The position numbers and the translations under genes are program-made. From Alopecurus myosuroides (taxonomy: Eukaryota; Streptophyta; Magnoliopsida; Poales; Poaceae), in the NCBI GenBank assembly GCA_028641055.1, contig CM054060.1, positions 236,682,833 to 236,746,832 on the forward strand: a DNA stretch of 64,000 nucleotides, written 5' to 3'. Shown here one piece after another: positions 1-12,529 of the stretch (its first letter is position 1; each line of letters starts with the position of its first letter). The notes beneath the pieces were generated by a model, which was not told the origin of the DNA, did not search any database, and saw only the letters and a list, made by a program, of their open reading frames with translations.

Positions 1-2181
1 AACAAATTTAAGTTTGTCAAATTTGAATTTGTACAGTGCCAAAAGTTTCTAGATGTCAAGGGCTTTTCAAAAAGTCCAAGATTGCTAAATTTGGCTAAGG
101 GGTTGAAAAGATATGATGATTTGAAGTTGCAGGGGCTTTTCTGCAAAATTGATATTCTGTTTTTTTATTCGGGAATAAATCCCAGAGATAGCTGGGCTCA
201 GATTCACTAAATGACGCGCAGGGCGATGGATAACAGATGGGCTTGGGCCGCCTACGCGCTCCACCAAGCAACCGATAAGATCATAACGCGCGGGCTTACT
301 TGGCGAGCTCTGATTGGCTGATACCCCTACGATAAGTGATCTAATTGTGGCCCTTCGTGGTAGATCGAACGGACAGGGACAAAAGGGCTCTCACCTCGCC
401 GGCGTGGGTCACCGGAAATGTCAAAGGCGGTGGCCGGCGGCGCAGAAATCGATGGCAGTGGCGGCTCCGGTGATCTCCTCGGCTCGGGAAGACCACGGGG
501 AGGCTCGGGGCAGTATAGCGAGGAAGATGGTGACGACGGGGCGGCTCCACGGGCTCTTCTACAATGGCGGCGAGGAGGTTCTGAGGCGACCGAGCGGTTC
601 CCGGCTCCGGCGACCGTGTCCTCGTCGCCACACTGCACCAAAACGACGAGCAGAGGCATCAAGACGTGCGCACGGACAAGGGGAAGATAACGGACGTGGT
701 CATGTGCTCGGGGACCAAATGGACTCACCGGAAACGAAGAAAAACGGCGGCGGTCCGAGGGAACTCCGGCGAGAGATTGGTGGAGCCTCGGCGCACAAAA
801 CGAGATGGGAGGAGAGGGGAAATGGAGAGGAGGGAGGGGGCTTTAACGGGGAGGGAATGGGGCATCAAATGGGGCCTTCATTCGGGCGTAATCACGGCGA
901 GAAATCAATGGCCGAAACGGCCATGGCAGTTTCTGCGTCTTGAAGACGATGGTGACGTCAGCATGACGTCATCATTTTTATTTTTATTTTTCTGTTTTCT
1001 TGTTTATTTTATATCTTCTGTTTTATACCTCCAATTAACATGAAACAAAATTCTAAATTCATAATATTTGAAATACTTTCTAACAATACCATTTTTATAA
1101 ACTTTTCAACATAATACATTTTTTAATTATGAAATTTGAATAATTCATTAAAAGTGACTTAATAGCATTTTTAATAGAAAATCAAATTTAATTTTTAGAA
1201 AGGGTTTTATAAAAATAAAGAGACATTATATAAGTCAAATATCATTTTTGAAAATCATTTACACTTGTTTTGCTATTTTATATTTTGAAATAAAATGATC
1301 TCACTAATAGCCTATTAATGCCATTTAAAAATATCAATTATATAAATGCAAATTATTGGTTGAATAAAATATCAGAGACATCAATGTGATAAAATAACAT
1401 TTTACAAAATCATATTTAATGGTTTTCATATTTTATGATTTTAAAATATGAAGAAACAATGGTAGTCACTTTAATAGAAAACATTAATTTTTATATGATT
1501 AAACAATTTTTAGAAATATTTTCTATGGTTCAACTATTGTTTCCTAAGACCCTTTTAGGAACTTTCATATTGTATATTTTCAACATATTAGTGAAACCAC
1601 AATTAGTATCCCTTTTGTTATATTTCAAACATACAGAATTATTTAATAAATTTGGAAATGGGGTTTAGTAAAAGCAGAAAGGTTTCCCCAAATGAATATG
1701 TTGTTTTCCCAAATGAAAACATTGTTTTCTCAAAGTATCTTACTTGTTTTTAATAAACAATTTATTTCCATAGCACTATATTATTTTGTTGAGTGAAATA
1801 ACACTTGGAAAATAAGGATCCAACTTATATCTATTTGGGGGTTATCAAATAATAGTGAAAACCTTTTTGGAGACAAGAAATATTAGAGATAGCAACTCTC
1901 TGGTTTTTATATATCAAAAATATTTTCAGGGTGATAATTGAGTTGAAAACATGTTTGGAGTAAGGGTTTCCTTAAGAAGAAATATTTTCTTTATTTTTTA
2001 AATGACTTTAGAGTTTATGGAATAGAGGTATATTGGATTTTCATTTCCAAAACATTGGAACATGTATTGTTTTCTTTTGTTTCTTGCATCTCATTTGGTT
2101 TTTGGTGACTTGCATAACATGAAAACAAAAAGTTTCAAATTTTTGTGATTTTTGAGTTTTCCAAAAATCAGGGATGTTACA
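1..2181 (-). mobile_element. Partial LTR of a Gypsy-type element (left edge truncated)
   Basis: On the minus strand the segment opens with TGTAACATCCC at 2181, the start seen in many long plant Gypsy LTRs, and the Athila-like protease reading resumes immediately beyond it at 2182. The first 1.2 kb (minus orientation) is very AT-rich; about 960-300 is GC-rich and then composition falls again, the same broad pattern as the long LTRs at 47858-55529. The open frames in 314-1043 overlap on both strands, match no family I know and are compositional. No primer site, polypurine tract or protein domain is visible. The other end lies outside the window, so the target duplication cannot be tested; a right-hand copy would be TCCTT at 2182-2186. 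The Tekay/Del affiliation is a guess. Confidence 0.45.
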
Positions 2182-2806
2182 TCCTTGGGAAGTGCTCCAT
2201 GCTTTTCTTGTGAGGGAACTGAAACTTGACATTCCCTTCCTTGGAGTCTATGATTGCACCTGTAGTACAAAGAAAAGGTCTACCCAAAATAATAGGACTA
2301 GGGGATTTATCCCCCATATCCATAATAATGAAATCAACGGGTACGAAAGTCATGTGCAATTCAATCATAACATATTTTACTTGTCCTACAACATGTTTAG
2401 TAGATTTATCAGCAAGGACAAATTCACTTGAGCACTTTTCTAAATTTTCTAGTTCTAGCAATTCATATAATTCTTTAGAGAGTACCGATACACTAGAACC
2501 TAGATCTAACATAGCATGGTGAATTTCTTTTCCAATTGAAACTAGCACCTTGGGGATCCATGCATCCCCAAGCTTAGGAGGTATCATGGCCTCATTCTTG
2601 TACCTAGCAATTTTTTCTTGCAAGACATGATTAGAAATATAAGATCCAAAGCCAGGTTGATTAACATTTATAGTGGGATCACTAGCAAATTTTTGTAGAC
2701 TAGCAATAAGTTCTTGCAAGCTACTTTTTTCTAAATCAAGCAATGGATCCTTAATTTCAGTAAGCATCATAATTTCCTCTACTTTACTCTCTAATTTAGC
2801 TAGCAT
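2177..2806 (-). pseudogene. Athila-like retropepsin region, truncated
   Basis: This continues the gag frame after a single TAA at 2810-2812. It encodes an aspartic-protease core with the active-site motif DLGSS (Athila-type elements typically have DLGAS where most retropepsins have DTG or DSG) and the later flap-side motif IILGRPFL. In a living element the protease releases Gag and Pol products from the polyprotein. Reverse transcriptase and integrase should follow, but the reading is cut at about 2182 by the LTR that fills 1-2181; the last few codons counted here belong to that insert. The fragment is inactive as it stands. Confidence 0.8.
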
Positions 2807-2809
2807 GCT

Positions 2810-4147
2810 TTATTCATGAGGACTAATTTCATCTTTGCTAGCAAGATAAGACATATATGGAAGTAAATATTGAGGGTACTTCACTATTTCATTCAAAGTT
2901 ACTTCTAAGCTAGTAGGGACATGCTCACTTGTATTTTTAGCAATATGATTAATATTTTCAATAATAGGAGCCGCAATAGTAATAGAATTCATTCCTACAC
3001 TAGGTTGTTCTTGTGGCTTTCCTGCTAACATGCTTAATAGAGTTGCTTGATTATCAGCTAATTTTGACAATGCTTTATCTAAATTCGAAGATTGAAGTTG
3101 CAATCCTTTAATATCACTACTACTGGATGCAATAGACTTATTTAACTCATGTATCATAGCATTGTGACTAGCAACTTGTTCCGTAAGCAATTTATTAGAT
3201 TCAGAAATTTCACTAGAAGGCTTCCACTTATTTTCATTAGCATTAGGATATGGAACAAAAGGTTTATTTGACACATAAGGAGGTTTACTATATGAATTGT
3301 AAGCATTACCAAAACCATTGCTACCATAATTCCTAACAAAATTAACATCCACACTTTCATAATTACTACCAACTAGGTCCTGCAAAGGCACATTCCCCAT
3401 ATTTTGTTTATTAATAAAGGCAAGAATAGTGTCCATTTTAGAAGACAAATCATTGGTTTCTTCAATTGAGTTTATTTTCTTAGTGGGATTGGGTGCTCTT
3501 TCAGTATTCCATTGACTATAATTTTGCAATATGCTTTCTAATATGCTCTTAGCCTCTCCTACAGTTTTACTCATAAAGGCACCTCCAGCAGCAGAATCAA
3601 GTATATTTCTAGACATGTAGTTTAGACCACTATAAAAAGAGTGTAGTATGGTCCATTCATTTACTCCATGTGATAGGCATGTTCTAAGCATTAATTTAAT
3701 TCTATCACATGCCATGGCTACATGTTCATTATCATTTTGCCTAAATGAGAGGATATTATTCATATTTTGCAAAATTTTAACGGGAGGATAATATTTCTTA
3801 ATGAAAGCTTCTTTTAAATCATCCCAAGACTTAATACTAGCTGTAGGTAGTGAAAGTAACCATTCTTTAGCCTTTCCTCTAAGTGAAAAAGGAAATAATT
3901 TCAGTTTTAAAACACTACTTTCCATATTTTTAAATTTTTGCATATCACATATTTCCATTAAATCATGAAGATGCATAGTGGCATCCTCCGTAGCACTACC
4001 ACCAAATTGCTCTCTAGTAATTAAATTCAATAAACTAGGACTTACTTTATAGCTTTCAGCTTGTATTTCAGGTGTAGTAATTGGCCTAGCAATGAATTGG
4101 TCATTGGGTGTATTTGTGTAGTCATTTAATTTAGTTCTATCACCCAT
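2810..4147 (-). CDS. Gag of an Athila-like Gypsy retrotransposon
   Basis: An uninterrupted 445-codon reading starts at ATG 4147. Roughly residues 70-190 carry a Retrotrans_gag (capsid) domain, recognisable by the run ending in GKAKEWLLSLP followed by SIKSWDDLKEAFIKKYYPP and a second helical block with HGVNEWTILHSFYSGL. The C-terminal third is Asn/Ser-rich and has no CCHC knuckle, which is usual for Athila. Gag builds the cytoplasmic particle that packages element RNA. A TAA at 2810-2812 separates it from protease in the same frame; related elements read through here in one ORF, so I take it as a nonsense mutation. The ATG lies about 320 bp after the primer site, a normal leader length. Confidence 0.85.
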   Translation of the reverse strand: MGDRTKLNDYTNTPNDQFIARPITTPEIQAESYKVSPSLLNLITREQFGGSATEDATMHLHDLMEICDMQKFKNMESSVLKLKLFPFSLRGKAKEWLLSLPTASIKSWDDLKEAFIKKYYPPVKILQNMNNILSFRQNDNEHVAMACDRIKLMLRTCLSHGVNEWTILHSFYSGLNYMSRNILDSAAGGAFMSKTVGEAKSILESILQNYSQWNTERAPNPTKKINSIEETNDLSSKMDTILAFINKQNMGNVPLQDLVGSNYESVDVNFVRNYGSNGFGNAYNSYSKPPYVSNKPFVPYPNANENKWKPSSEISESNKLLTEQVASHNAMIHELNKSIASSSSDIKGLQLQSSNLDKALSKLADNQATLLSMLAGKPQEQPSVGMNSITIAAPIIENINHIAKNTSEHVPTSLEVTLNEIVKYPQYLLPYMSYLASKDEISPHE

Positions 4148-4465
4148 TTTAACAGTTTTTATGTAGTTTTTAATTTTTTATGCAAAACTGAAAAGTAAAG
4201 TAACTAGGCAAATTCGAAATACTAAAATAAACTAGATAACTAAATGCAAAACTAAAATGCAAACTAAAATAAAATATGCAAGACAAAACAAAAACAAGAA
4301 CAAAAACAAAAACAAGACAAGAAACAAAACAGTCTACTTGAAAGAAGGTGGAGATAGAAAGGACGGTACTCACGTAGGTGCAACCTCCCCAAGCTTAGGT
4401 GTTTGCACACCTTGTTGGTGATAAAGACTTCTTGTGAGCTCCCTTGGACAACTCCTTCACCTATG
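4148..4465 (-). other. Leader (5' UTR) of the Athila-like element
   Basis: This AT- and A-rich stretch lies between the primer-binding site and the gag ATG. It has no gene. It contains simple A-rich repeats such as AAAACAAGAACAAAAAC around 4285-4325. Confidence 0.6.
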
Positions 4466-4485
4466 GCTCCCCGGCAACGGCGCCA
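4466..4485 (-). other. Primer-binding site, tRNA-Asp type
   Basis: The minus strand reads TGGCGCCGTTGCCGGGGAGC, the classic Athila primer site complementary to the 3' end of plant tRNA-Asp. It starts nine bases inside the LTR edge at 4495. Confidence 0.85.
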
Positions 4486-4494
4486 AAAAACGCT

Positions 4495-5278
4495 TGATGG
4501 CTAGGTTGAGACTCCAAGTGCAGAGTGTGTAGCTAGTGGCAAGCCTTCTTCCCCACGAGGGTGACTCGAGGGTTTATATCGAACTCTTGGGGAGCCAGTA
4601 TTTCAACAGTTGTCTTCCAAGCTTCCTCCAGGATCCTGCAAACAAGTAGAGAATTTTGTGCCCTCAACCTCACCAAGTGGTTGTCAAGCACAAGGTGTGA
4701 GACTTCTAAACAATGCAAAACTGAAAGTAAATGTGCAATAATTAAATCTACTGCTAAATGCAAATGAGAAAATAAATATGCAATGGATTGTTTTTGTATT
4801 TTTGTGATGCAAGTGGTGATGGAGATAATGTAAATTCGAATTGGAGATGCAAGTAAAGTAAAGTGCAAGTAAAGTAAATTGCAGCAAAGTAAACTAGAGT
4901 GTTTTCTTATATTTAAAATAGGACCGGGGTTCATGGTTTCACACTTGCATTCTCTCAAATAAAGTGGTAGACGGTGGACATAAAGAATTACATGTGAGAT
5001 TACAATAACATGTTTAACATTAAGTACTTTCATATGGTCATCACGTCCTAGCATAGAGATCTCTACGGTCATATTGATCCCTCTTATACTCCACCAAGAT
5101 GCGAAATAAATCATAACACCTCGATAATTAAGGAAAAACCAGAGTATAGCTTTAAGCAATGTGACATGAAGTTGAAGTAAGAACTTTCTAGATCTATGCA
5201 TGGAGATTGATTAGTGTCACTTCAAATCCTCGGTAACAAGGTACTCCTTTTTATCCCTAGTGAGGTAACTAAGAAAGG
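4495..5278 (-). repeat. Athila-like 5' LTR, segment 1 (primer-site side)
   Basis: This is the primer-site end of a 1.7-kb LTR. The plus strand begins TGATGGCT; the other end, at 27805, is CATCA, giving the inverted terminal pair TGATG/CATCA. Tat-1 is inserted after 5278, and the last five bases (AAAGG) are one copy of its target duplication. The remainder of the LTR is at 26891-27805; together they make about 1699 bp. No coding content is seen. Confidence 0.75.
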
Positions 5279-5746
5279 TGATGGAGGGATGATAACCCGG
5301 TAGGCTAACGCCAAGGTGTAATTCGGCCCAAAGGGCGCTGCGCAAGATCCGGCTTAGGGAAAAGGAGTTTCTAGAAGGCCCAAGAGTGTAGGCCTCGTAA
5401 CCCGGTTTGTGGGTTCCGATAGGGAAACTTAGGGTTTGTAAGCAGTGTCCGGGTAGGATTCCGAGTATGCCTTGGACGGTAAGCGAGGGGGTCCGGATAT
5501 TATATAAGCCGGCCCCTAGGGTTAGATTAAGCAGACAATCGCACGAACACAAGATATTTGAGTATCCCTTGTAACACGAGAGTTGAGATAATATATTCAG
5601 ATCGGAGACTCGGCGACTCGATTGCCGGCTACCAGATCGCATATCACCATGGTTTCCCTTGAGCTAAACCCTCTCCCAAACACCAGAGTCGAATTGCCCC
5701 AAGACAAGTTACCCCCGGTAACGTCTGTCGTGATTATCCCACGACA
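5279..5746 (+). repeat. Tat-1 5' LTR
   Basis: The LTR starts TGATGGAGGGATG and ends CCACGACA. A probable TATA box, TATATAAG, lies at 5501-5508, about 245 bp before the LTR end, and would drive the sense gag-pol RNA. The 3' copy is 26418-26885, exactly the same length. Differences seen by eye include C/A at the TAATTCGG site, T/C in CCTCGTAA and G/C in TAAGCGAG. Confidence 0.93.
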
Positions 5747-5748
5747 GT

Positions 5749-5766
5749 TGGCGCCCACCGTGGGGC
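5749..5766 (+). other. Tat-1 primer-binding site
   Basis: The sequence TGGCGCCCACCGTGGGGC begins two bases after the LTR. The same 18-mer follows the LTRs of Tat-C (31313) and Tat-D (60248, minus). I did not assign the tRNA. Confidence 0.85.
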
Positions 5767-8446
5767 CTACGTCCAAGGATGTTTACATCACGGGAGAAGC
5801 TCGGGAGAACATGAAGAACCTCGTCATCGGCGAGATCTACACCGACCCCGACGGAGAGAAGATGGTGGACGATTTTGGCTGGGGGCCAGAGTCGGATCTA
5901 CTCGAATCCGGATCTGTCGTGACAATCGGCCCGGGTCAACCTCTTCATCGGCATGGTACGTACGTCCGGTTCAATCCCTGACGATTTTGGATTTGATTCT
6001 GTGTCAGGAGAGGCCACCCACGTTCAGTCGGACGGAGAAGAATCGGTCGGGACGGTGGATCCGATAGAAGAGCCCACCACGAAGAGGGAACATCCGGAGG
6101 AGCCGGCATGGACCCCGCGTGGCCGTGTCATGAGAGAAGATGATACCGAGTCTATCTTGCACCTGCTGGAGGATCGGTACGAGGAAGCATTGCGCGCCAG
6201 GTCGCGGTCTACACGGCCCCTGCAACCAATCTCAATCAGGGGAACGTGACTACGGCCGCGGTCGGAGCGGTGCAAGCATTGGCCCAGCAGCAAAATCCGG
6301 CTGACGGAAATCCGGTTCTGACCCGGGTTGACGGAGAGTCGGCTTCAGTCACCAGCCGAGCGGCGGATAGCGAGCTGCAGGCAAATATGTTTGGGTTCCT
6401 GGCTAACAGGATGCCAGGGGCGGGCCCCTCGAATCCACAACACCCGGCCCTGTTCAGTAACAATATGGTCTTGGACCCAACAGTGTTAGCTACTGTGATA
6501 ACCCCGGAAAACGCCGCGGCGCGTGCCAGGGACTTGGAGGTAGCACGCCGCGCGCTGGAGCAACAAAGAAGGGATGTGGAAGCAGAAAAGCAAGGGGTAG
6601 CCACGCGCCAACGTGAACTGGACGCACTGGAGAACCGGCTCCGAGCTGAGACAAGCAGGGTGCATCAAAGATACCAGACAAGATTACCGGCGATGGGTGG
6701 AGTCATAAACCCGAACGCACTATTCATTACACCCCAGGATCAGCCGATTCCGGCTGTGAATCAGGAAACTATGCATCAGCCGGCAACCGGAGGAGGACAG
6801 CCGGAAAACGTGCAGGCCGGGTTACCACATTGCAGGCTGGGGCCAGTGTCGGCAACACGGCACCACCACCACCACCATCACGATTTCGTACGCCACCAGG
6901 TCACATCAATAACCCCATGGATAATGTGTATGCCGCAACATTAGCATTGAATCAGATCCCCGTAAGAGAGTCACCCCATGCAGAGCAGACCCGACGGGCG
7001 ATCAATTTGCTGCGTACGACAGTAGCTCAGCAGGTTAATTTCCCGGATAATAGGAGTGGAATGCATGGAACACCTTATATCAGCCAGCAGCATGGCAATA
7101 CCGGCAACATTCAAACAAGTTCAGCGCGGTGGAGGGCAGAGTAGCAGCAAATGTCGCCTCCTCCCCGCGTTTAGGCAGCACCAGCAGTATCAGCAGCACA
7201 AGCTATTGTGGATAGTTCCAGAGCTAGGCGAGCCGCGGCCGGGTCTGTGGTGCACGGACCAGCAGCAGCGCCACGTCCAGCCGTACCCCCCGCAGGATCG
7301 CATGTTTCCCGGGTGAGGCCAGTACCGACTAATCTCGCTGGGCCCAAGTGTCTGTCGGATAACATCAGGGCTGAACCTTACCCGGATAAATTCAAAGAAC
7401 CAGGTAAAGTAGTGAATTATGAGCCAACTATGGACCCAGAAACATGGTTGAGTAGTTATGAGATGGCTATGTCGATTCGCAACGCATCTGAAAATCTTCA
7501 AGCCAAATTCATGTACTTAATGATGTCAGAAGGAGCAGCAAAGTTGTGGTTCAACAATTTACCTGAAGGATCTATTAAATCATGGAGTGAATTGAAAACT
7601 GCGTTTATCAAGCACTTTCACGGAACATGCAGGAAGTTATTTACTATCGACGATCTAGAACGGTGTGTGCAAAAGAAGGGAGAATCGGCGCGCGGCTGGG
7701 TGCGCCGGGTTATGGAGATATTGCATTCATCTACAGATATTCAGCCAAAGGACGCATTGCAAGCTATGGCCAAGACATGCAAGTATACGCCTTTAGTGCA
7801 GAAGTTAACTCGCATGAAATCTAGTCGGAATGCTTCAGAGGTTACAATGGGAGAGCTAATGGATGCGTGCAACAAACATGCTGCTACGGATACCACGGAA
7901 GAGGATGTTGATGACAAGAAAGCAAAAGCAAACACGGGTAATAATGGGATAACCGGCAATGGATCTACGCCGGGTAACCATGGAGGTAACAATGGGAACA
8001 ACCAAAACAAGCGCCCGTTCGAGGGGAATTCCGAGTTTGTTGCCAGCACGGAAGCCGGGTCTTCGAGACCCAGAGCAGAAGGAAATTTCAACGGAAATTT
8101 CAACGGAGGTAACCATAATGGAGGAAGCTATCAAGGGCCACCAAGGCCGGGTAATAACTGGGATATTTTCAGAATGGCGTGCCCAAAGCACAGCAGGAAC
8201 GGAAGGCCGGCTAACCACTCATTGGAGCAGTGTGTGGATTTGCAGAGGTGGAAGAACGAGGAAGTAAACAAGGCTATGCGAGTTGCTGGCCGGGGAGGAG
8301 GACCGGGTCCGGGTGGAAACCCGGGCAACGGCCCACCCCCAGCAGGCAACCCGGGAGTTGGAAATCTGGGTAACAATCAGGGAGGAGCTGGAGGTTTCCA
8401 AGCCAACCCCAAGCAATTGGGTCAGTACCACGTTCACACCACATGA
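5767..8446 (+). pseudogene. Tat-1 gag, frameshifted
   Basis: The reading must change frame near 5955, 6195 and 6850 to stay aligned with the same protein in Tat-C and Tat-D, and has in-frame stops at 7142-7144, 7172-7174 and 8444-8446. The longest clean part, 7208-8446, holds the Retrotrans_gag capsid domain (WLSSYEMAM, AAKLWFNNLPEGSIKSW, FIKHFHGTC). The nucleocapsid end has C-x2-H-x8-H-x4-C at 8180-8233 (from CPKHS to LEQC) instead of a CCHC knuckle, then a Gly/Pro/Asn-rich tail. A coiled-coil stretch (AAARARDLEVARRALEQQRR) lies near 6510-6570, and a CAC repeat at about 6861-6881. The exact initiator is not clear; the frame before 5767 runs back into the LTR. Confidence 0.8.
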
Positions 8447-11400
8447 ACTTCTAACAAGGATAGAAAGATACTAAAAAAGGCAGTAAACTCGGTCTCCTCG
8501 GCTGTCCCGAGATACCTGAGGTGGTCGGAGCAAGACGTAACATGGAGCAGAAGAGATCATCCGGAAAGGATAGAACACCCGGGAGTCCTAGCATTGGTGG
8601 TTGCCCCACAGGTTAATGGTTATGAGCTGAAAAAGGTCTTAATGGACGGTGGAAGCAGCATTAACATCTTATATTGGGAAACTTTTCTACGCATGGGTCT
8701 CAAGGAGTCTCAGCTACAGAAGAGTTCAACAGTTTTTCACAGGATTGTGCCGGGTCACTCAGCGTGCCCTGAGGGAAAGATCACCTTGGAGGTTGCTTTT
8801 GGAGAATCAAAGGATAATTTCCGGGTGGAATGGCTCACGTTTGAGGTGGTGAAGTTACGCAGCCCTTATCACGCGTTATTTGGGAGGCCGGCTTACGCCA
8901 AGTTCATGGCCAGGCCGTGTTACGTGTACCTACAGCTAAAAATCCCGGGTCCTAAGCAGACCATCACCATACATGGGAGCCGGGATATAGCGGCTGAGTG
9001 TGACGAAGGAGATGTGGCAATGGCGGAACAAGCTTGTAGAAAGGAGGAGCTCAAGTATTATCGGTCTCAAGTAGACCCGGATGACAGGACAGCGCTGAAG
9101 AGGCCAAACACTGAGGATGAGAGAGCAAAATTCAAAGCAGCACAAGATACCAAGATGGTGGCCTTTGTCGAAGGTGATCCCTCCAAGCAATTTGCCATAG
9201 GATCTAACCTGGACGATGAGCAGGAAAAAGCACTTGTGGAGTTTATTCGTTCGAATCAGGATGTGTTTGCTTGGACGCCTAGCGATATGCCGGGTATCCC
9301 TACAGAGCTGGCAGAGCACAGTTTGCACGTTGATCCCAAGTCTAGGCCCGTGAAGCAGGGACTAAGAAAGATGAATGAGGAAAGAAGAAGGGCTATAGGC
9401 GAAGAAATTGCTCGGCTGTTGACAGCCGGCTTTATCATGGAAGTATTTCACCCAGATTGGTTGGCAAATCCGGTTCTCGTGATGAAAAAGACTAACGAGT
9501 GGAGGATGTGCATTGATTATACGAGTCTCAACAAGCATTGCCCAAAGGATCCGTTCGCACTTCCGAGGATAGATCAGATCATAGACGCAGTGGCTGGAAG
9601 TGACCTATTATGTTTCCTGGATGCATATTCCGGGTATCATCAGATCAAGCTTAAAAAGGAAGACTGGGAGAAAACATCGTTCATAACCCCTTTTGGGGCC
9701 TTTTGTTACAAGACCATGACTTTTGGATTGAAGAAGGTTGGCGCAACCTATCAACGGTGTATTCAGAAGTGCTTTGAGGACCAAATCGGACGCAACGTTC
9801 ATGCTTATGTGGATGATGTGGTGATCAAGACAATAAAAGCGGAGACATTTATTGACGATCTAAAGGAAACATTCAAGAACCTGAGAAGATACCAGATGAA
9901 GCTTAACCCGACAAAATGTGTGTTTGGAGTCCCAGCAGGGAAGTTACTCGGCTTTATCGTTTCAGAAAGAGGGATTGAGGCAAATCCGGATAAAATCAAA
10001 GCTATCCAGAATCTGAAAAAGCCGGAAAACCTGAAGCATGTTCAGAAGCTTACAGGATGTGTTGCAGCGCTGAGCCGGTTTATATCAAGACTCGGAGAGA
10101 AGGCAATACCCTTGTACCGGCTCTTGAGGAAATCCGACAAATTCGTTTGGGACCAAGAGGCGGACGAGGCGTTCGAAGCACTAAAGAAGCAGCTATATGA
10201 GGCACCAGTCCTAGCAGCCCGGGTCCTAAAGAACCCATGTTATTGTACGTTGCAGCCGGGCCCCGGGCGGTTAGCGCAATAGTTGTTGTTGAGCGCAAGG
10301 AGGATGGGAAAGATCACCCGGTTCAGAGGCCGGTTTATTATGTCAGCGAGGTATTATCAGAAGCAAAGCAGCGCTACCCACATTGGCAGAAGCTGGTTTT
10401 CGGGGTCTTCATGGCCAGCCGGAAATTGAAGCCGTATTTTCAGGAACACCCCATAACAGTGGTTAGCTCTATACCAATGTCAGATATCATCAGAAACTCG
10501 GATGCAACAGGTAGAATAGCCAAGTGGGCGATCGAGATGGGAGATTATCACATCAACTACGAGCCCAGGTCACCAATCAAATCTCAAGCTCTAGTTGATT
10601 TCATTAATGATTGGACTCACACAGGCATGCCCACAATAACTCCAAGTTCCGAGTCTTGGACAATGCACTTTGATGGTTCCAAGCAATACGAGGGATCAAG
10701 AGCTGGAGTGGTGCTCACATCACCCAAAGGAGACAAGTTGAGCTACGTGTTGCAGATTCACTTTGATTGTTCCAACAACGTGGCCGAGTATGAGGCATTA
10801 TTGCATGGATTGAAGATAGCCAAGGAGATGAACATTAAGAGGATACGATGCTATGGAGACTCGGACCTTGTGGTACATCAGGTCTCGGGAACTTGGGATA
10901 GAAAAGATGCAACTGTGGCAGCATACCCAGAGAGGTGGACAGGGTTGCCGGGTGTTTTTCCGGGTATGAGGTGGAGCATAAAGATAGAAGAAAGAACGAG
11001 GCAGCAGATGCACTCGCAAGACTCGGCTCGCGCAGAGAGCCGGTTCCACCCAACGTTTTCCTGGACGAACTATGGCGGCCATCAGTTAAAACCGAGTCTG
11101 AGGAAGAGGTGGCTAACAAAGACCCGGATTTGGAGCTCGTGGCCACAATATGCGCTGTTCCCGAGTGGACGGAGCCGTTTCTGGCTTACCTATCACGGGG
11201 CGAGTTACCACAGCAAGAGGTACTAGCAAGGCAAATTCTGAGGCGAGCAAAAGGTTACTCCATCATCAATGGGGAGTTATATAAAAGGAGTGCTGCAGGA
11301 GTATTTTGCGCTGTGTGGCACCAGAAGAAGGCCGGCAGATCCTGAAAGAGATCCACGAAGGCGACTGTGGGCATCATGCATCCACAAGGTCCCTTGTGGC

Positions 11401-12529
11401 CAAAGCATATAGGCACGGTTTCTTCTGGCTCACAACCCTAGCAGACGCGGAACGCTTGGTGGCAAGGTGCGATGGATGTCAAAGGTATGCCCGCCAAATC
11501 CATGTGCCGACTATGGAGTTGCAAACAATTCCCTTAACCTGGCCGTTTGCCGTTTGGGGTATGGACATGGTTGGCCCCTTTCACATGTCACCTTGCAAAA
11601 AGACACATCTCTTGGTGGCCATTGATAAATTTACCAAGTGGGTTGAAGTTATGCCAGTCACCAATTGTGAAGCGATTACGGCGGTCAAGTTCCTGAAAAG
11701 GATTATCTACCGGTTCGGGTATCCTCACAGCATAATTACCGACAATGGAACCAACATGTCCCTTGGTGAGATGGAGAAATTCTGTGGTAACAATGGAATC
11801 CGGCTTGACATAGCTTCCGTAGCCCATCCACAAGCCAATGGACAAGTGGAGAGGGCAAATCAGGAGTTACTTCGTGGATTAAAGCCACGACTGCGAGTCC
11901 CATGTATCAGAGCTGCTGGAGCATGGGTTGAGGAGTTACCTTCAGTGGTTTGGGGTATCAACACTACACCTAACAGATCTACTCAGATGACACCGTTTTT
12001 CATGGTTTATGGCGCAGAGGCGGTGCTGCCGAGTGATATCATCCATGACTCGCCTCGAGTATCGGCTTACGTCGAGGTGGAGAACGAGAAGACCCGGCAG
12101 GACGTCGTGGATATGTTAGAAGAACACAGGGAACAAGCTTTGGAGAGATCAGCCATATACCAGCAGGACCTGAGGAGATATTACAACCGGAGAGTCAAAA
12201 CCCGGGTCTTCCAGGAAGGAGACCTGGTTCTGCGCCTGGTACAATCAAAGGAAGGAAAACACAAGTTATCCCCACCATGGGAGGGACCGTTCATCATAAG
12301 ACGAAATCTGCACAATGGATCATATTACTTGATAGATGCAAGGGAAGAGTCGGCTACTGTTAATGACACCGCCCATACCACTTCATCTATGCAAGAAAGA
12401 GAAAGACCATGGAACGTGGCTCAGCTGCGTCCATACTATACCCAGTACAGGCTAAATTCACAAGTGGAATTACACGATGTAACAGGCAGCAGGTTTCAGA
12501 CGCACTCTTTTCCTATCCAGGGTACCTAA
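8447..12529 (+). pseudogene. Tat-1 pol: protease, RT, RNase H, integrase, frameshifted
   Basis: Pol is in the same frame as the end of gag, separated by TGA 8444-8446. Protease has its active site in LMDGGSS (Asp at 8645). RT shows WRMCIDYTSLNKHCPKDPF, FLDAYSGYHQI and YVDD (9806-9817). Near 10235 the frame shifts; RNase H follows (HFDGSK, NNVAEYEALLHGL) to about 10930, where it shifts again, and a third time near 11310. Integrase has an HHCC zinc domain (CGHHASTR and CDGCQRYA) and an intact DD35E triad: Asp 11564-11566, Asp 11741-11743, Glu 11849-11851. The C-terminal part includes GEGDL-type and PPWEGPF motifs. The catalytic motifs survive, but the three frameshifts make it non-functional. 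A complete enzyme set would copy element RNA and insert the cDNA. Confidence 0.88.

Noticed and set aside
314..1043. Overlapping open frames of 90-209 codons in a GC-rich block
   Set aside because: They lie on both strands in several frames, have no recognisable domain and form part of an LTR-like segment; composition explains them.
8444..8446. Gag-pol stop as programmed readthrough
   Set aside because: Tat-C and Tat-D have their stops at other codons nearby (62751 and 57491), so they look like independent nonsense mutations.
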